A stretch of 64,000 nt of DNA, taken from NCBI RefSeq assembly GCF_006385255.1, contig NZ_VFJE01000056.1, forward strand, positions 372,001-436,000, in the 5' to 3' direction. Shown here piece by piece: positions 43,926-53,454 of the stretch. The notes under the pieces were generated by a model, which saw only the letters and a program-made list of their open reading frames with translations, searched no databases and was not told the origin of the DNA. The DNA comes from Flavobacterium microcysteis. Lineage in GTDB: Bacteria; Bacteroidota; Bacteroidia; Flavobacteriales; Flavobacteriaceae. Positions within the stretch are counted from its first letter, which is position 1; each line of letters starts with the position of its first letter. Both the position numbers and the translations under genes were made by a program.

Positions 43926-44746
43926 TAGGAAATCACCAAAGGCTGTCTTCTGAATTCGTTTTCTTCGTCGCTTTTTATTCCTAAAGCATCATAAATATAA
44001 GCAAAAGTAGAAAGCAGTTCAGGCTTCCCGTCAATCAGTGCTACATCGTGCTCGAAATGGGCGCTTGGTTTTCTATCGGCAGTAACAATTGTCCAGCCGT
44101 CTTTCAACTGCTTGATGTTTCTCGATCCAAGATTAATCATAGGTTCGATAGCAACTACCATACCTTCGATGAATAGTTTTCCACGGCCACGTTTTCCGTA
44201 ATTTGGCATTTCCGGATCTTCGTGCATTTTTTTGCCAAGACCATGTCCTACCAATTCACGAACAACACCATAACCGTGCGCTTCAGTATATTTTTGAATT
44301 GCATTTCCTACATCCTCAACACGGTTTCCAATTTTAAATTCTCGTATTCCAACATAGAGAGATTCTTTGGTAACCTGTAACAGTTTTTTTGTTTCCGGAG
44401 CTATATCTCCAATTTCAAATGTGTAAGCATGGTCGCCATAAAATTCGTTTTTTAAAGCACCGCAATCTACAGAAACAACATCACCTTCTTCAATCGGACG
44501 GTTCGTAGGCAAGCCATGAACAACCTGATCGTTAACGCTGGTGAGTATTGAAGACGGACAGCCATACAAACCTAAAAAACCAGGAACAGCATCATGGTCA
44601 CGAATGAACTCTTCCGCTAGTTTGTCAAGGTGCAAGGTTGTAACTCCAGGTTTGATTTCTTTTGCAATCATACCTAACGTCTTTGAAACCAAAAGAGCAC
44701 TTTCGCGCATCAATTCAATTTCTTCTCTGGTTTTTTGGATAATCAT
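43925..44746 (-). CDS. map: Type I methionine aminopeptidase
   Basis: A 273-residue metalloenzyme that removes N-terminal methionine from new proteins. Metal ligands are visible: DCGALKNEFYGDHAYTF (two Asp), HGLGKKMHEDP (His), EPMINLG (Glu), AHFEHDVAL (Glu) near residues 95-238. Length fits. The start is at 44746, with a -7 element (TACTTTTG, 44770-44777) just upstream. Overlaps the methyltransferase start by one base. Confidence 0.95.
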   Translation of the reverse strand: MIIQKTREEIELMRESALLVSKTLGMIAKEIKPGVTTLHLDKLAEEFIRDHDAVPGFLGLYGCPSSILTSVNDQVVHGLPTNRPIEEGDVVSVDCGALKNEFYGDHAYTFEIGDIAPETKKLLQVTKESLYVGIREFKIGNRVEDVGNAIQKYTEAHGYGVVRELVGHGLGKKMHEDPEMPNYGKRGRGKLFIEGMVVAIEPMINLGSRNIKQLKDGWTIVTADRKPSAHFEHDVALIDGKPELLSTFAYIYDALGIKSDEENEFRRQPLVIS

Positions 44747-44769
44747 AAAATTGGAATTTTATCAGTTTG

Positions 44770-44777
44770 CAAAAGTA
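44770..44777 (-). promoter_or_regulatory. -7 element for map
   Basis: TACTTTTG on the minus strand lies 23 bases before the map start and fits TAnnTTTG. Confidence 0.5.
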
Positions 44778-44810
44778 CTATTTTTATTTGATTCAAAACC
44801 AGACCAAATA

Positions 44811-44835
44811 AAAAACTGCCTTAGAGGCAGTTTCA
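44811..44835 (-). terminator. Terminator after the T9SS type B cargo gene
   Basis: The stem AAACTGCC / GGCAGTTT (44813-44820 with 44826-44833) with loop TTAGA is followed by a T-run on the minus strand. Confidence 0.8.
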
Positions 44836-44842
44836 TATTGTT

Positions 44843-47800
44843 TTATCTTTTTAAACTAAAGTGGCTTTTGAATTCCTTTTTGATTCCGTCCTTTTCATAA
44901 ATGATTTTGAACCAGTAATCGTCAGCAGGCATTGGACGGCCATTATAGATACCATCCCAACCGATACCATTTCGACGAAGGTCTGTCAGGATTTTACCAT
45001 AGCGATCAAAAATGTAAATGTTCGAAATGTCTAATGATGTTCTTCCGCCTATATTCCAGGTGTCGTTAAATCCGTCACCATTTGGAGTGAAATATTTTGG
45101 ATAATCAACGACTACAATACGGGTGCTTATCTCGCCACAGCCATATCTGTTTCTCACTTTTAGAGTATGGATTCCTTCTTTGATATTGTTAAATACATTA
45201 CTGTCCTGCCAACCATTGTCATCAATCATGTATTGGAAGTCTGGTGATTGAGGCGTAACAATTGCAGTAACTTTACTGTCGGATTCAAAAGTAATCTGTT
45301 CTGCAGGATCGCCTATTATTGAAAATGGAATCAAAGAGTTTTTAGCCGTGAAATTTATGATTCGGGAGCAAAGCGCCACGTTGGTCGTATTTGTGATTTT
45401 AACAGAATAATCTCCTTGTATAGATGTAGTGAAAGTACTTCCTGTTTCAGAAGAAATCAGGTTGGCAGCATTTGCATCATGGCCGTTATACCATTCAAAA
45501 TCGTAATCAGTTTCAAATAATTGCGTGTCTATAAATGCTGGAGTAACGACATTATTGTAGATGTCCTTGCATATTCTATACGGATACCCTTGTATATTGT
45601 TAGCTGGAATTGGCCTTACAAACAATTCCAATTCGAGTATCGTATAACAAGCCTCTCCACTTTCGCTGTTTATATTTATTTTGCTATTTAGGCGCACATA
45701 TATTTTTTGGTAGGAAATAACTGTATTGGTAAAATTAGCCGGATCAGGAATCGTATTGTTAGAGTTGCTCTGCGCATCAGCTTCACGGATGTAGTATCTG
45801 AACTGAATTGTGTTTAGAGGAGTTGTTCCCGCCATCTGAGCCTGCCTTTGCGTAAGGTTGAATTGATAGAAACCGCTATCGTCGCAAGCTTCTATATCAT
45901 CTGGATTGGTTGTGCTACCCGGACTTCCTACAACATTTAGTTTTAGAGTTGTTGTTGAAAAGCAGTTATTTCCTGTTGGATCAACAACTTTAATAGAGAT
46001 TGTTTTTGAAACCGAATTATAAGGATTCGTAACTGTTATAGGTGTGTCTGATGCCAAATCAGCTGGAGTCTCATAAAAGAAAACCCTGTAGTTTGTGTTT
46101 CCGGAGGTAATTTGTGAAATTCTGCTGTCAAGATTAAAATCAGCTGTAGTGCTACCACAAATCGTAATCTGGTCAGGAGTGGTAATTGTCGGATTTGCAA
46201 ATACACGAATGTCAAAATTTGCGATAGAAAAACATTGCGTAGCAGTATCGAACTGACGTACAAAAATTGTTTTTGTTCCTATTGTAAGTGGCAAAGCAGT
46301 GTTTTTGTTTATGGCAGCCGTGTTGTTACGAGCATTATCAAATGTGTTAAAATAGGTAAGGCGTACGGTCGGATTCAGTCCGACTAATATGTCACTGTCT
46401 TTATTCGCAAGGATAATGGTTTCTGTCTCGCATGCATTGATTGGAGTAATTGCATTCTGTGCTGGGCTAGCATGTATTTCTACTTTAAAAGTTCCTATTC
46501 CTGCACAATTGTTATTGGTCTCTATTCGGGCATAAATTGTTGAAATGCCTATTGGTATTTGAGAAGAATTGGTAAGTGCATTTTCTTCTACGGAAGCATC
46601 TATTTCATTGCTATAAAAAGCAATATCAACATTGGTTGTGGGGAAAGAAGCGCCTTTTATTGTTGCTCTTTTCGAATTAAAATCAATAAATCCATAATTA
46701 GCATTTAATTCAGGGCAAACTGGTGCCATATCTGTATAATTAGCAACGCTGGTAGGGCTGATGGTAAGATTAATTATTGCTACATTCGACGTACAGATAG
46801 GAGTGTGCGTTGGATTTATTCCCGTAACATAAATATTTTGTGTGAAAGGGATGGTATTGGTGAAAGAGTTAGGTGTGGTTATCTGCTGAGTCAAACCGGC
46901 ATCTAAAAAATAGCTTAAGGTAAGAGATGAGTCACCATTTGTCAAGCTATTGTAAGCTTGCGTAAGATTTATAACTGCAAATCCATCATTGTTTGGTGAA
47001 ATATAATCACACTGCTGCAATGCCACTGGCGTTGTTAAAAGAGGCTTGGCATTAATTGTGATAGATACTGCATTTGAAGAAGTAGCACATAATCCTTGTT
47101 CTGTTGCTTCTAAAACATAAAATGATGTGGTGTTGGCATTTTGGCCTGCTAAAGAAACAGTATGAGTACTTGATGTGGCTCCCGGTATTAAATTACCATC
47201 TTTATACCATTGGTAAGTTACATTGGTAAGATTGGCGGTATTGGCAATAGCGGAAGTGATCTGATAAGTGTCATTTTCGCAAATTGTCTGATTATCTGAT
47301 ATGGTGACTTGTGGCGATTCGTAAATCGAAATAGTGTTGGAATCAAAAGGAGGGCATCCAGCATTTGAAATCCTGACAAAATAATTGCCGGGTAAAGTTG
47401 GAGTGAAAGTAGAACCGCTTGCTCCTGGAATAGATGTCAAATTTCGAAACCATTCATAAGTATAAGCCTGTACTACTGTATTGTTATCGACCGTCTGTAA
47501 AACTGGATTGCTAGCCAAACATTGTGTATTGGTATTTTGTAGTGTCATGTTGGGAGCTGTAAAAAACTTTAGGTCTATTTCAGCATCGCTAACTTCGAGG
47601 TCATTCGGGTTGACAGTAGGGTCTGTACTGTCATATGCAGTAGTCTCTACTTTATAGAGGCCGCTATCGGATACGGTAAGTGTATTGGTGTTGGAGAGTG
47701 AATTTGCAATTGTGTTAAGTAATATGCCGTCTTTATACCATTTGTAGTTAAATCTTAAATCACTCACATTTCCTGGAAAATCTGTTACATCAATTGTAGC

Positions 47801-48412
47801 CACAAGGTCTTTGGTGTCAGGCTTGCAATAATTGAGTTGTGTAATGTCGTTTCCGGTATTGTCTTTTATTTTGACCGATGAAAGAAAACTACAATCGGAA
47901 CTTCCGCTGCCGCCGGTCTGCGTAATCGTAATCTGGCCCGGAGAGTTTGAATAATTGTCAACCAAAAGAATATATATTTCTCCGGCTAAAGCATTTCGGA
48001 GAGATACATTTTCTATACCATTAGGAGACCAGCTGCAGTCTACTTCTTTTGGTCTGTTTAATTGACTACAGACATTATTTAAATCGTTAAAAGGTCCCCA
48101 TAAAACGAAATCAACATCAGTAGAAGTACCTACATTGTTGACTTGGGAAATTCGTAAAAAGATGTCCCCGCTCGTTTTTATTTTCATAAAAAACCATGTT
48201 GGGCCTCTGAAATTTTCCCCAATACAAGTCGTGTTAAAAGTTTCTCCGCTGGTATTATTGGTTGAATTAGTAAAAGGAATACTTGTTGCGCAGGATTGGT
48301 AGCGCTCAAAATTAGCTTGTAATTCAGCGCAAGATGGTGCGCCTCCTTGGGAATAAGCTATTTCTGCCGTTAAAAAAAGAATAATAAGTAAAAGCCTGTT
48401 CAATGATTTCAT
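44843..48412 (-). CDS. Large T9SS type B sorting-domain surface protein
   Basis: A 1189-residue exported protein. The signal peptide (residues 1-21, EIAYSQ) is followed by a first domain (residues about 25-175, DGSSDCSFLS-type end) with paired cysteines, several Ig-like/PKD-style repeats (DSGLYKVETTAYDS, YQWYKDGNLIPGATSSTHTVS) and repeated segments with QNIYVTG- and KTIFVRQ-type strands. The last 85 residues are a type B / gliding-motility-associated C-terminal domain (YPKYFTPNGDGFNDTWNIGG, IYIFDRYGKIL, GWDGIYNGRPMPADDYWFKI). Type B domains sort cargo for T9SS export. Likely a surface adhesin-like protein. Confidence 0.85.
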   Translation of the reverse strand: MKSLNRLLLIILFLTAEIAYSQGGAPSCAELQANFERYQSCATSIPFTNSTNNTSGETFNTTCIGENFRGPTWFFMKIKTSGDIFLRISQVNNVGTSTDVDFVLWGPFNDLNNVCSQLNRPKEVDCSWSPNGIENVSLRNALAGEIYILLVDNYSNSPGQITITQTGGSGSSDCSFLSSVKIKDNTGNDITQLNYCKPDTKDLVATIDVTDFPGNVSDLRFNYKWYKDGILLNTIANSLSNTNTLTVSDSGLYKVETTAYDSTDPTVNPNDLEVSDAEIDLKFFTAPNMTLQNTNTQCLASNPVLQTVDNNTVVQAYTYEWFRNLTSIPGASGSTFTPTLPGNYFVRISNAGCPPFDSNTISIYESPQVTISDNQTICENDTYQITSAIANTANLTNVTYQWYKDGNLIPGATSSTHTVSLAGQNANTTSFYVLEATEQGLCATSSNAVSITINAKPLLTTPVALQQCDYISPNNDGFAVINLTQAYNSLTNGDSSLTLSYFLDAGLTQQITTPNSFTNTIPFTQNIYVTGINPTHTPICTSNVAIINLTISPTSVANYTDMAPVCPELNANYGFIDFNSKRATIKGASFPTTNVDIAFYSNEIDASVEENALTNSSQIPIGISTIYARIETNNNCAGIGTFKVEIHASPAQNAITPINACETETIILANKDSDILVGLNPTVRLTYFNTFDNARNNTAAINKNTALPLTIGTKTIFVRQFDTATQCFSIANFDIRVFANPTITTPDQITICGSTTADFNLDSRISQITSGNTNYRVFFYETPADLASDTPITVTNPYNSVSKTISIKVVDPTGNNCFSTTTLKLNVVGSPGSTTNPDDIEACDDSGFYQFNLTQRQAQMAGTTPLNTIQFRYYIREADAQSNSNNTIPDPANFTNTVISYQKIYVRLNSKININSESGEACYTILELELFVRPIPANNIQGYPYRICKDIYNNVVTPAFIDTQLFETDYDFEWYNGHDANAANLISSETGSTFTTSIQGDYSVKITNTTNVALCSRIINFTAKNSLIPFSIIGDPAEQITFESDSKVTAIVTPQSPDFQYMIDDNGWQDSNVFNNIKEGIHTLKVRNRYGCGEISTRIVVVDYPKYFTPNGDGFNDTWNIGGRTSLDISNIYIFDRYGKILTDLRRNGIGWDGIYNGRPMPADDYWFKIIYEKDGIKKEFKSHFSLKR

Positions 48413-48540
48413 GTTTAAAAAAGAAACAACCTGTGAAATTTAATTGTTTTCAATGCGAAAATAATCAGATTATTTTTATTTTTTTAAAATTCATAACAAT
48501 ATTCTTCTGGCTTTCTGTTAATTAACAAAAAAGTGCTGAT

Positions 48541-48588
48541 AAAAAGTAAGGGAATTCCATGCTTAAAAATGAAATCCCCTTACTTTTA
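48541..48588 (-). terminator. Terminator after gpmI
   Basis: A long imperfect hairpin: TAAAAGTAAGGG pairs with CCCTTACTTTTT, with two internal mismatches before an eight-base loop. It lies just beyond the gpmI stop on the minus strand. Confidence 0.7.
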
Positions 48589-48601
48589 TGGAAGATAGTT
48601 A

Positions 48602-50119
48602 TTATAGCAATGAATGCTGTGTCATGGCTTCTGGTTTTTTAATACCCATCAAATCAAGAACAGTAGGGGCGATATCCCCTAAAATGCCATTGCTTATGTG
48701 TTTTAAATCTTTGTCAACGAGGATAATTGGGACAGGATTTGTAGTATGTGCGGTATTTGGACTGCCATCTGGATTAATCATTGTCTCGCAATTTCCGTGA
48801 TCTGCAATGACAATTGTTGTGTAATTGTGTGCCAAGGCAGCAGTAATAACTTTTTCAACACATTTGTCTACTGCTTCGCAGGCTTTAATGGCGGCTTCCA
48901 TGACACCGGTATGTCCAACCATATCGCCATTTGCGAAATTAAGACAAACAAAATCGACTTCCTCTTTTTCGAGTTCTGGAACCAAGGCATCAGCCAGTTC
49001 ATAGGCGCTCATTTCAGGTTTCAAGTCATAGGTTGCCACTTTAGGAGAGTTTTTTAAAATTCTTGTTTCGCCTATAAAAGGTAACTCTCTGCCTCCTGAG
49101 AAGAAAAAGGTTACGTGCGGATATTTCTCAGTCTCGGCAATACGGATTTGTTTTTTATGATTTTTCTCTAAAATTTCGCCCAAGGTTTCAGTTATATTTT
49201 CCTTGTCGTAAATAACGTGTATGCCGACAAAATTATCATCGTAATTTGTCATTGTCACATAATAGAGATTGAGCTTGTGCATGTTTTGTTCATGGCAATC
49301 AAACTGTGTAAGTACTTCTGTTAGCTGTCTGCCACGATCCGTTCTGAAATTAAAGAATATCACCACGTCGTCATTTTGTATGGTTGCGATAGGTTGGTCA
49401 TTCTGATTGACCATAACGATAGGCTCAATAAACTCGTCTGTTATGTTTTTCTCATAACTATCATGTAGACTGCTGACGGCATTCTGAGAATGGGTTCCTA
49501 TTCCGTTTACAAGTAAATCGTAGGCTTTTTTTACTCTTTCCCATCGTTTGTCACGATCCATTGCATAATAACGACCTACAATAGAAGCCAGTTTTACAGA
49601 AGTGTTTTCCATATGTTTTTCCAAAGCGGAAATAAAAAATATTCCTGATTTCGGATCAACATCTCTTCCATCTGTAAAGGCGTGTACGTATACATTTTCA
49701 AGCCCAAAATTCTGCGTAGCATCAATCAGTCCTTTTACGTGGTCGATATGAGAATGCACGCCACCATCCGATACTAATCCCAGAAGATGGACTTTTTTAT
49801 TGTTTTGCTTGGCATAGCTTAAAGCATCAATCAGTGCCTTTTCTTGTTGCAGGGTTTTGTTTTGTACTGCCAGGTTTATTTTTGCCAGATCTTGGTATAT
49901 AACCCTGCCAGCTCCCAGATTCATATGTCCCACTTCAGAATTACCCATCTGTCCTTCAGGAAGACCTACATTCAGTCCGTCTGTTCTTAATTGGGCATTA
50001 GCGTATTTTGTATATAGGCTGTCTATAAAAGGCGTATTGGCATTGTCTATTGCAGAAACTTTTGGATCGGGAGATTTGCCCCATCCGTCCAATATCATTA
50101 GGATTACTTTTTTGTTCAT
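48602..50119 (-). CDS. gpmI: 2,3-bisphosphoglycerate-independent phosphoglycerate mutase
   Basis: A 505-residue metal-dependent glycolytic enzyme interconverting 3- and 2-phosphoglycerate. The metal and phospho-serine regions are MILDGWGKS and GQMGNSEVGHMNLGAGR (about residues 8-72); VHSHIDH and VIADHGNCETM complete the metal site. Normal length for iPGM. The gene starts one base after the stop of the upstream DUF5916 gene, so the two appear adjacent and perhaps co-transcribed. Confidence 0.95.
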   Translation of the reverse strand: MNKKVILMILDGWGKSPDPKVSAIDNANTPFIDSLYTKYANAQLRTDGLNVGLPEGQMGNSEVGHMNLGAGRVIYQDLAKINLAVQNKTLQQEKALIDALSYAKQNNKKVHLLGLVSDGGVHSHIDHVKGLIDATQNFGLENVYVHAFTDGRDVDPKSGIFFISALEKHMENTSVKLASIVGRYYAMDRDKRWERVKKAYDLLVNGIGTHSQNAVSSLHDSYEKNITDEFIEPIVMVNQNDQPIATIQNDDVVIFFNFRTDRGRQLTEVLTQFDCHEQNMHKLNLYYVTMTNYDDNFVGIHVIYDKENITETLGEILEKNHKKQIRIAETEKYPHVTFFFSGGRELPFIGETRILKNSPKVATYDLKPEMSAYELADALVPELEKEEVDFVCLNFANGDMVGHTGVMEAAIKACEAVDKCVEKVITAALAHNYTTIVIADHGNCETMINPDGSPNTAHTTNPVPIILVDKDLKHISNGILGDIAPTVLDLMGIKKPEAMTQHSLL

Positions 50120-52525
50120 CTAAAATTTATTTTTAATCGAATTGTAGTCAATAAAATATCTGATACTGATTGAGAGAATGTTATTCAAGTTATTATTGAA
50201 AAGGTTTTTAAGGTTGTTGCCTAGCCTTCTGTCAATCTCCGTCCTGCTATCAGTAGCATTGTTTCTGTAAAGTACTGAAATCTGGCTTCCCGGGGCAAAC
50301 CACCATGAATAGGAAAGGTCAAAATTCCAGGTGCTGAAATTCGAATTTTTATTTACTGTAAAGGTACTATTTGATGTTAGCGTTCCGTCATTTTGAAGTG
50401 TTAAATATTGGTTATTTTCTGCGTAAGACCAATAATGGCGGGCTGCCAAATTTAATGTCATTTTGGGATTTATCGAATACTTTAAACCTAATTCGTTGAT
50501 CAGCGTTCTCCGGTCCCGTTCGGCAAAGATAATGTCATCGCCATCAAAAGCTACCCATCCACGATCACTGTTCTGGTTATAGACTTCAATCATATAATTC
50601 ATGAGTAAGCTGTTGCTAAATCGATATCTGGGTGCTACTTTTAAACCGTATGAAACACGATCCTTTTCGCTTGTTATAGTGAAATAAGGATTGATGTCAA
50701 GGGCAAATGCCCGGTTATAATTCGATGAAAAATAAAATGAGTTATAAACGTTTTTAGGAAGGTTTACAAATCTTTCATTTACTCGGGCTTCATAGAAATC
50801 GTAGGTTTCTAGTGGATTGATATAAACGGAGATGGCATAATAATCATTTTTTATGCTTGTTGAGGTCAAATCGATGCTTATTTCGCCTTTTTGCAGACGT
50901 CCAGTAGTATTTTGGAATTCGGCAAAATAATTTGTGTTGATCCTAAAGGTGTTGAAGGTCGAATTTGGATTCAAAATCCTATAGGATAAGTTGGAATAGA
51001 CAGAATGTAAATTGTTAATAAAAGTGATGCCGAGATCGTTGGCATCGTATTCTTTTGAAACATAAGAGGCGCCTGCGTTATATCTCCATTTACCTCCTTT
51101 TTTTCCAATCTGTATGGACGTATTAATACCATTTAGATTTTCATTGTCGCCATATTCGTTGATATAGCTGTATTTGAAATCACCAATAAGATTGAATTTG
51201 TTGTTTTTGGTGTTTAGGTCATACACTAAAGCAGAAACGTTTGCATCACGAAATTCTCCATTGCGGGTTACATTAGTATTTACGAGTGCTACTGAAGAGT
51301 TCTGGTTAAATCTTTGGTCTAAAACTAATATGTTATAATTGGTCAATGGTTCCACTACAACTTCTTTGGTTTCATTGGTTTGTGTATTCCTTAAAGTTCC
51401 ATACGTTTTTTCTGTAACAGCATTCAGTACTCCGATTCCAAGCCCAGAAGAAGTCCTTCCTGAAATTTTTATAGCATTTATGAGGTTTACGGTTGAAGGG
51501 TTACTAGCAACAATATTCTCGTCAGAAGAATAAAGGTAGGTTGAAGGGCTACCTCCAATTCTGCGGGAATACAATAAGTCTCCCTTATTAAAGAGGTCGG
51601 TTCCTTCCGTAAAAAAAGGTCGGTTTTCATTAAATTGTTGTTCAAAAGGACCAAGATTTAATACGACATTATCATATTTTGTCTGTCCGAAATCAGGAAC
51701 CAGAATTGCGTCAAGAGTAAAAGCGTCGTTGATGCCATACTTGATGTCCATGCCGGCCTTAAACTTGTTTTCTGTTCCTTCTTTGTTGTTTTCGACATAG
51801 AAAGAAGAATAAGGGATAAAGAAGAGTCTTGTTGGCGGTTTTATGTTTTCGATGCCTTCAAGTTGGCCTGTTTGGGGAAGTGCCGCCCCAATCTTCATGT
51901 CAATTAGATTCCAGGTATATTTTTGGCGATCTCTTTTGATTTCTCTATAAAAGTTAATACCCCAGGTTTGTTTTTCAGCATTTGAAAAGCGCAAGGCAGC
52001 ATAAGGGATTTTCATCTCAACGACCCAGCCAAATTCTGTAATTGAAACTTCGCTGTCCCAAATAGCATCCCAGCTGTAGTCCTCACCGGCTTCGGTAGCA
52101 AGACAGTCCATCTGTACGCCTGATGCGCTGACAAAAAAACGAAAATCCTGTTGGCCATCGTTAAAACCGTTGATGAAAACTCCAAAATGATCTGCTGTTC
52201 CAAAATTATCCCTTTGGGTCAATTCTTTCAGGATTTTTTTTGGCTCATCATCATAAAGTAATGCGGCTACATAAATAGCATCATTGTTGTAAACTATACG
52301 AACGTCTGTTTTTTTGTTAGGGTTTATTGGTCTCCCGTTATCGGGCTCAAGCATTAAAAAGTCGGTAGCAATAGGTGCTGTGTTCCAGATGGCTTCATTG
52401 AGCTTGCCATCGATGGAGATGTTTTCTGAAATTGATGTTGCTTGCAGGCTTTTTCTCTGACCATGGGCATCGAAAGCAGAAATGATCATTAAAAAAAGTA
52501 AAACCAAAGAAAACGGTTTGCCCAT
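50120..52525 (-). CDS. DUF5916 outer-membrane protein with CBM9-like domain
   Basis: An 801-residue protein from the ATG at 52525 (MGKPFSLVLLFLMIISAFDAHGQ signal); an ATG 20 codons upstream leads a Cys/Tyr-rich stretch that is not a signal. Residues about 25-220 match a carbohydrate-binding family 9-like domain (ISIDGKLNEAIWNTAPIATDF, WVVEMKIPYAALRF); the rest is a DUF5916 region of alternating strands that looks like a beta barrel, ending in an aromatic residue. Its role is unknown and likely in the outer membrane. Next to gpmI. Confidence 0.8.
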   Translation of the reverse strand: MGKPFSLVLLFLMIISAFDAHGQRKSLQATSISENISIDGKLNEAIWNTAPIATDFLMLEPDNGRPINPNKKTDVRIVYNNDAIYVAALLYDDEPKKILKELTQRDNFGTADHFGVFINGFNDGQQDFRFFVSASGVQMDCLATEAGEDYSWDAIWDSEVSITEFGWVVEMKIPYAALRFSNAEKQTWGINFYREIKRDRQKYTWNLIDMKIGAALPQTGQLEGIENIKPPTRLFFIPYSSFYVENNKEGTENKFKAGMDIKYGINDAFTLDAILVPDFGQTKYDNVVLNLGPFEQQFNENRPFFTEGTDLFNKGDLLYSRRIGGSPSTYLYSSDENIVASNPSTVNLINAIKISGRTSSGLGIGVLNAVTEKTYGTLRNTQTNETKEVVVEPLTNYNILVLDQRFNQNSSVALVNTNVTRNGEFRDANVSALVYDLNTKNNKFNLIGDFKYSYINEYGDNENLNGINTSIQIGKKGGKWRYNAGASYVSKEYDANDLGITFINNLHSVYSNLSYRILNPNSTFNTFRINTNYFAEFQNTTGRLQKGEISIDLTSTSIKNDYYAISVYINPLETYDFYEARVNERFVNLPKNVYNSFYFSSNYNRAFALDINPYFTITSEKDRVSYGLKVAPRYRFSNSLLMNYMIEVYNQNSDRGWVAFDGDDIIFAERDRRTLINELGLKYSINPKMTLNLAARHYWSYAENNQYLTLQNDGTLTSNSTFTVNKNSNFSTWNFDLSYSWWFAPGSQISVLYRNNATDSRTEIDRRLGNNLKNLFNNNLNNILSISIRYFIDYNSIKNKF

Positions 52526-52676
52526 TTGCGCATGTTTATAATAGCAAAAATAACCATAAAATATACATACACAATTACTTTGCAATATTTTTGAAATTTG
52601 TTCGTTATTATCTCTGTTACACTAAAATTAAAAAAAGGTTAATTTTGTTAAATACCTCATTTTAAGAGTAATAAAT

Positions 52677-52706
52677 TTTGATAATAAAATTTTTTTAATA
52701 CTTTTG
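52677..52706 (+). promoter_or_regulatory. Promoter of the YkuD_2-type L,D-transpeptidase gene
   Basis: TTTG at 52677-52680 and TACTTTTG at 52699-52706, spaced 18 bases, are a very good fit to the Bacteroidota consensus. The start codon is at 52744. Confidence 0.75.
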
Positions 52707-52743
52707 GCCCTCCCCAAGTCAATTTTAACCCATTAGAATTTCA

Positions 52744-53454
52744 ATGATTTACAAGTTTTTACCCGTCTTATTGTTTTTTGTCGCTTCATTTAATACAAAT
52801 GTGAGCAAGCCCACTGAACCAGAAAAATTAATAGCAGCCACATCAGAAGCAAGCTTTTCGATGAAAGCTGAAAAAATTTACCATACGCTACATTCAAATA
52901 ATCTTTCTTTGCCAAAACTTGAAAGCTTTTCAAAAGCACTTCAAGGTTTTTACCAACTGAAAGAGAAAGGTCTGGTTTCAAAAAACATACTAACAATTAT
53001 CGATTTCAGCTTGTCTTCCAACTCTAAAAGATTATGGATTATCGACATGTCTACCAATACAATTCTCTATAACTCGCTTGTTGCCCATGGCAGAAATACA
53101 GGAGAAGAATATGCAAATGAATTTTCAAATGCAGCTTCTTCTAACAAAAGTAGCCTTGGATTTTATGCAACCGGAGAAGTTTATCAAGGAAAACATGGGC
53201 TTTCACTTCGTCTTGACGGATTGGAGAAAGGCATAAATGATAATGCGAGAAACAGAGCGGTTGTGGTTCATGGTGCTGACTATGTAGCCGATTCTTTTAT
53301 AAAAACACACGGAAGACTTGGAAGAAGCCAAGGATGTCCAGCATTACCAGTTGGCATTACAAAAGAAGTTATAAATGTGATTAAGGACAAATCTTGCCTT
53401 TTTATCTATCATCCTTCAGCTAACTACAAAACGGCTACTAAGTTAATTTCGTAA
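52744..53454 (+). CDS. Murein L,D-transpeptidase catalytic-domain protein (YkuD_2-like)
   Basis: A 236-residue exported protein with a signal peptide (residues 1-19, LFFVASFNTNVS). It belongs to the small L,D-transpeptidase-like family: KNILTIIDFSLSSNSKRLWIIDMSTNTILYNSLVAHGRNTGEEYA, then HGRLGRSQGCPALP with the catalytic-type Cys near residue 200. It may crosslink or attach to peptidoglycan. It runs convergently into the next gene, sharing its last 12 bases. Confidence 0.82.
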   Translation: MIYKFLPVLLFFVASFNTNVSKPTEPEKLIAATSEASFSMKAEKIYHTLHSNNLSLPKLESFSKALQGFYQLKEKGLVSKNILTIIDFSLSSNSKRLWIIDMSTNTILYNSLVAHGRNTGEEYANEFSNAASSNKSSLGFYATGEVYQGKHGLSLRLDGLEKGINDNARNRAVVVHGADYVADSFIKTHGRLGRSQGCPALPVGITKEVINVIKDKSCLFIYHPSANYKTATKLIS

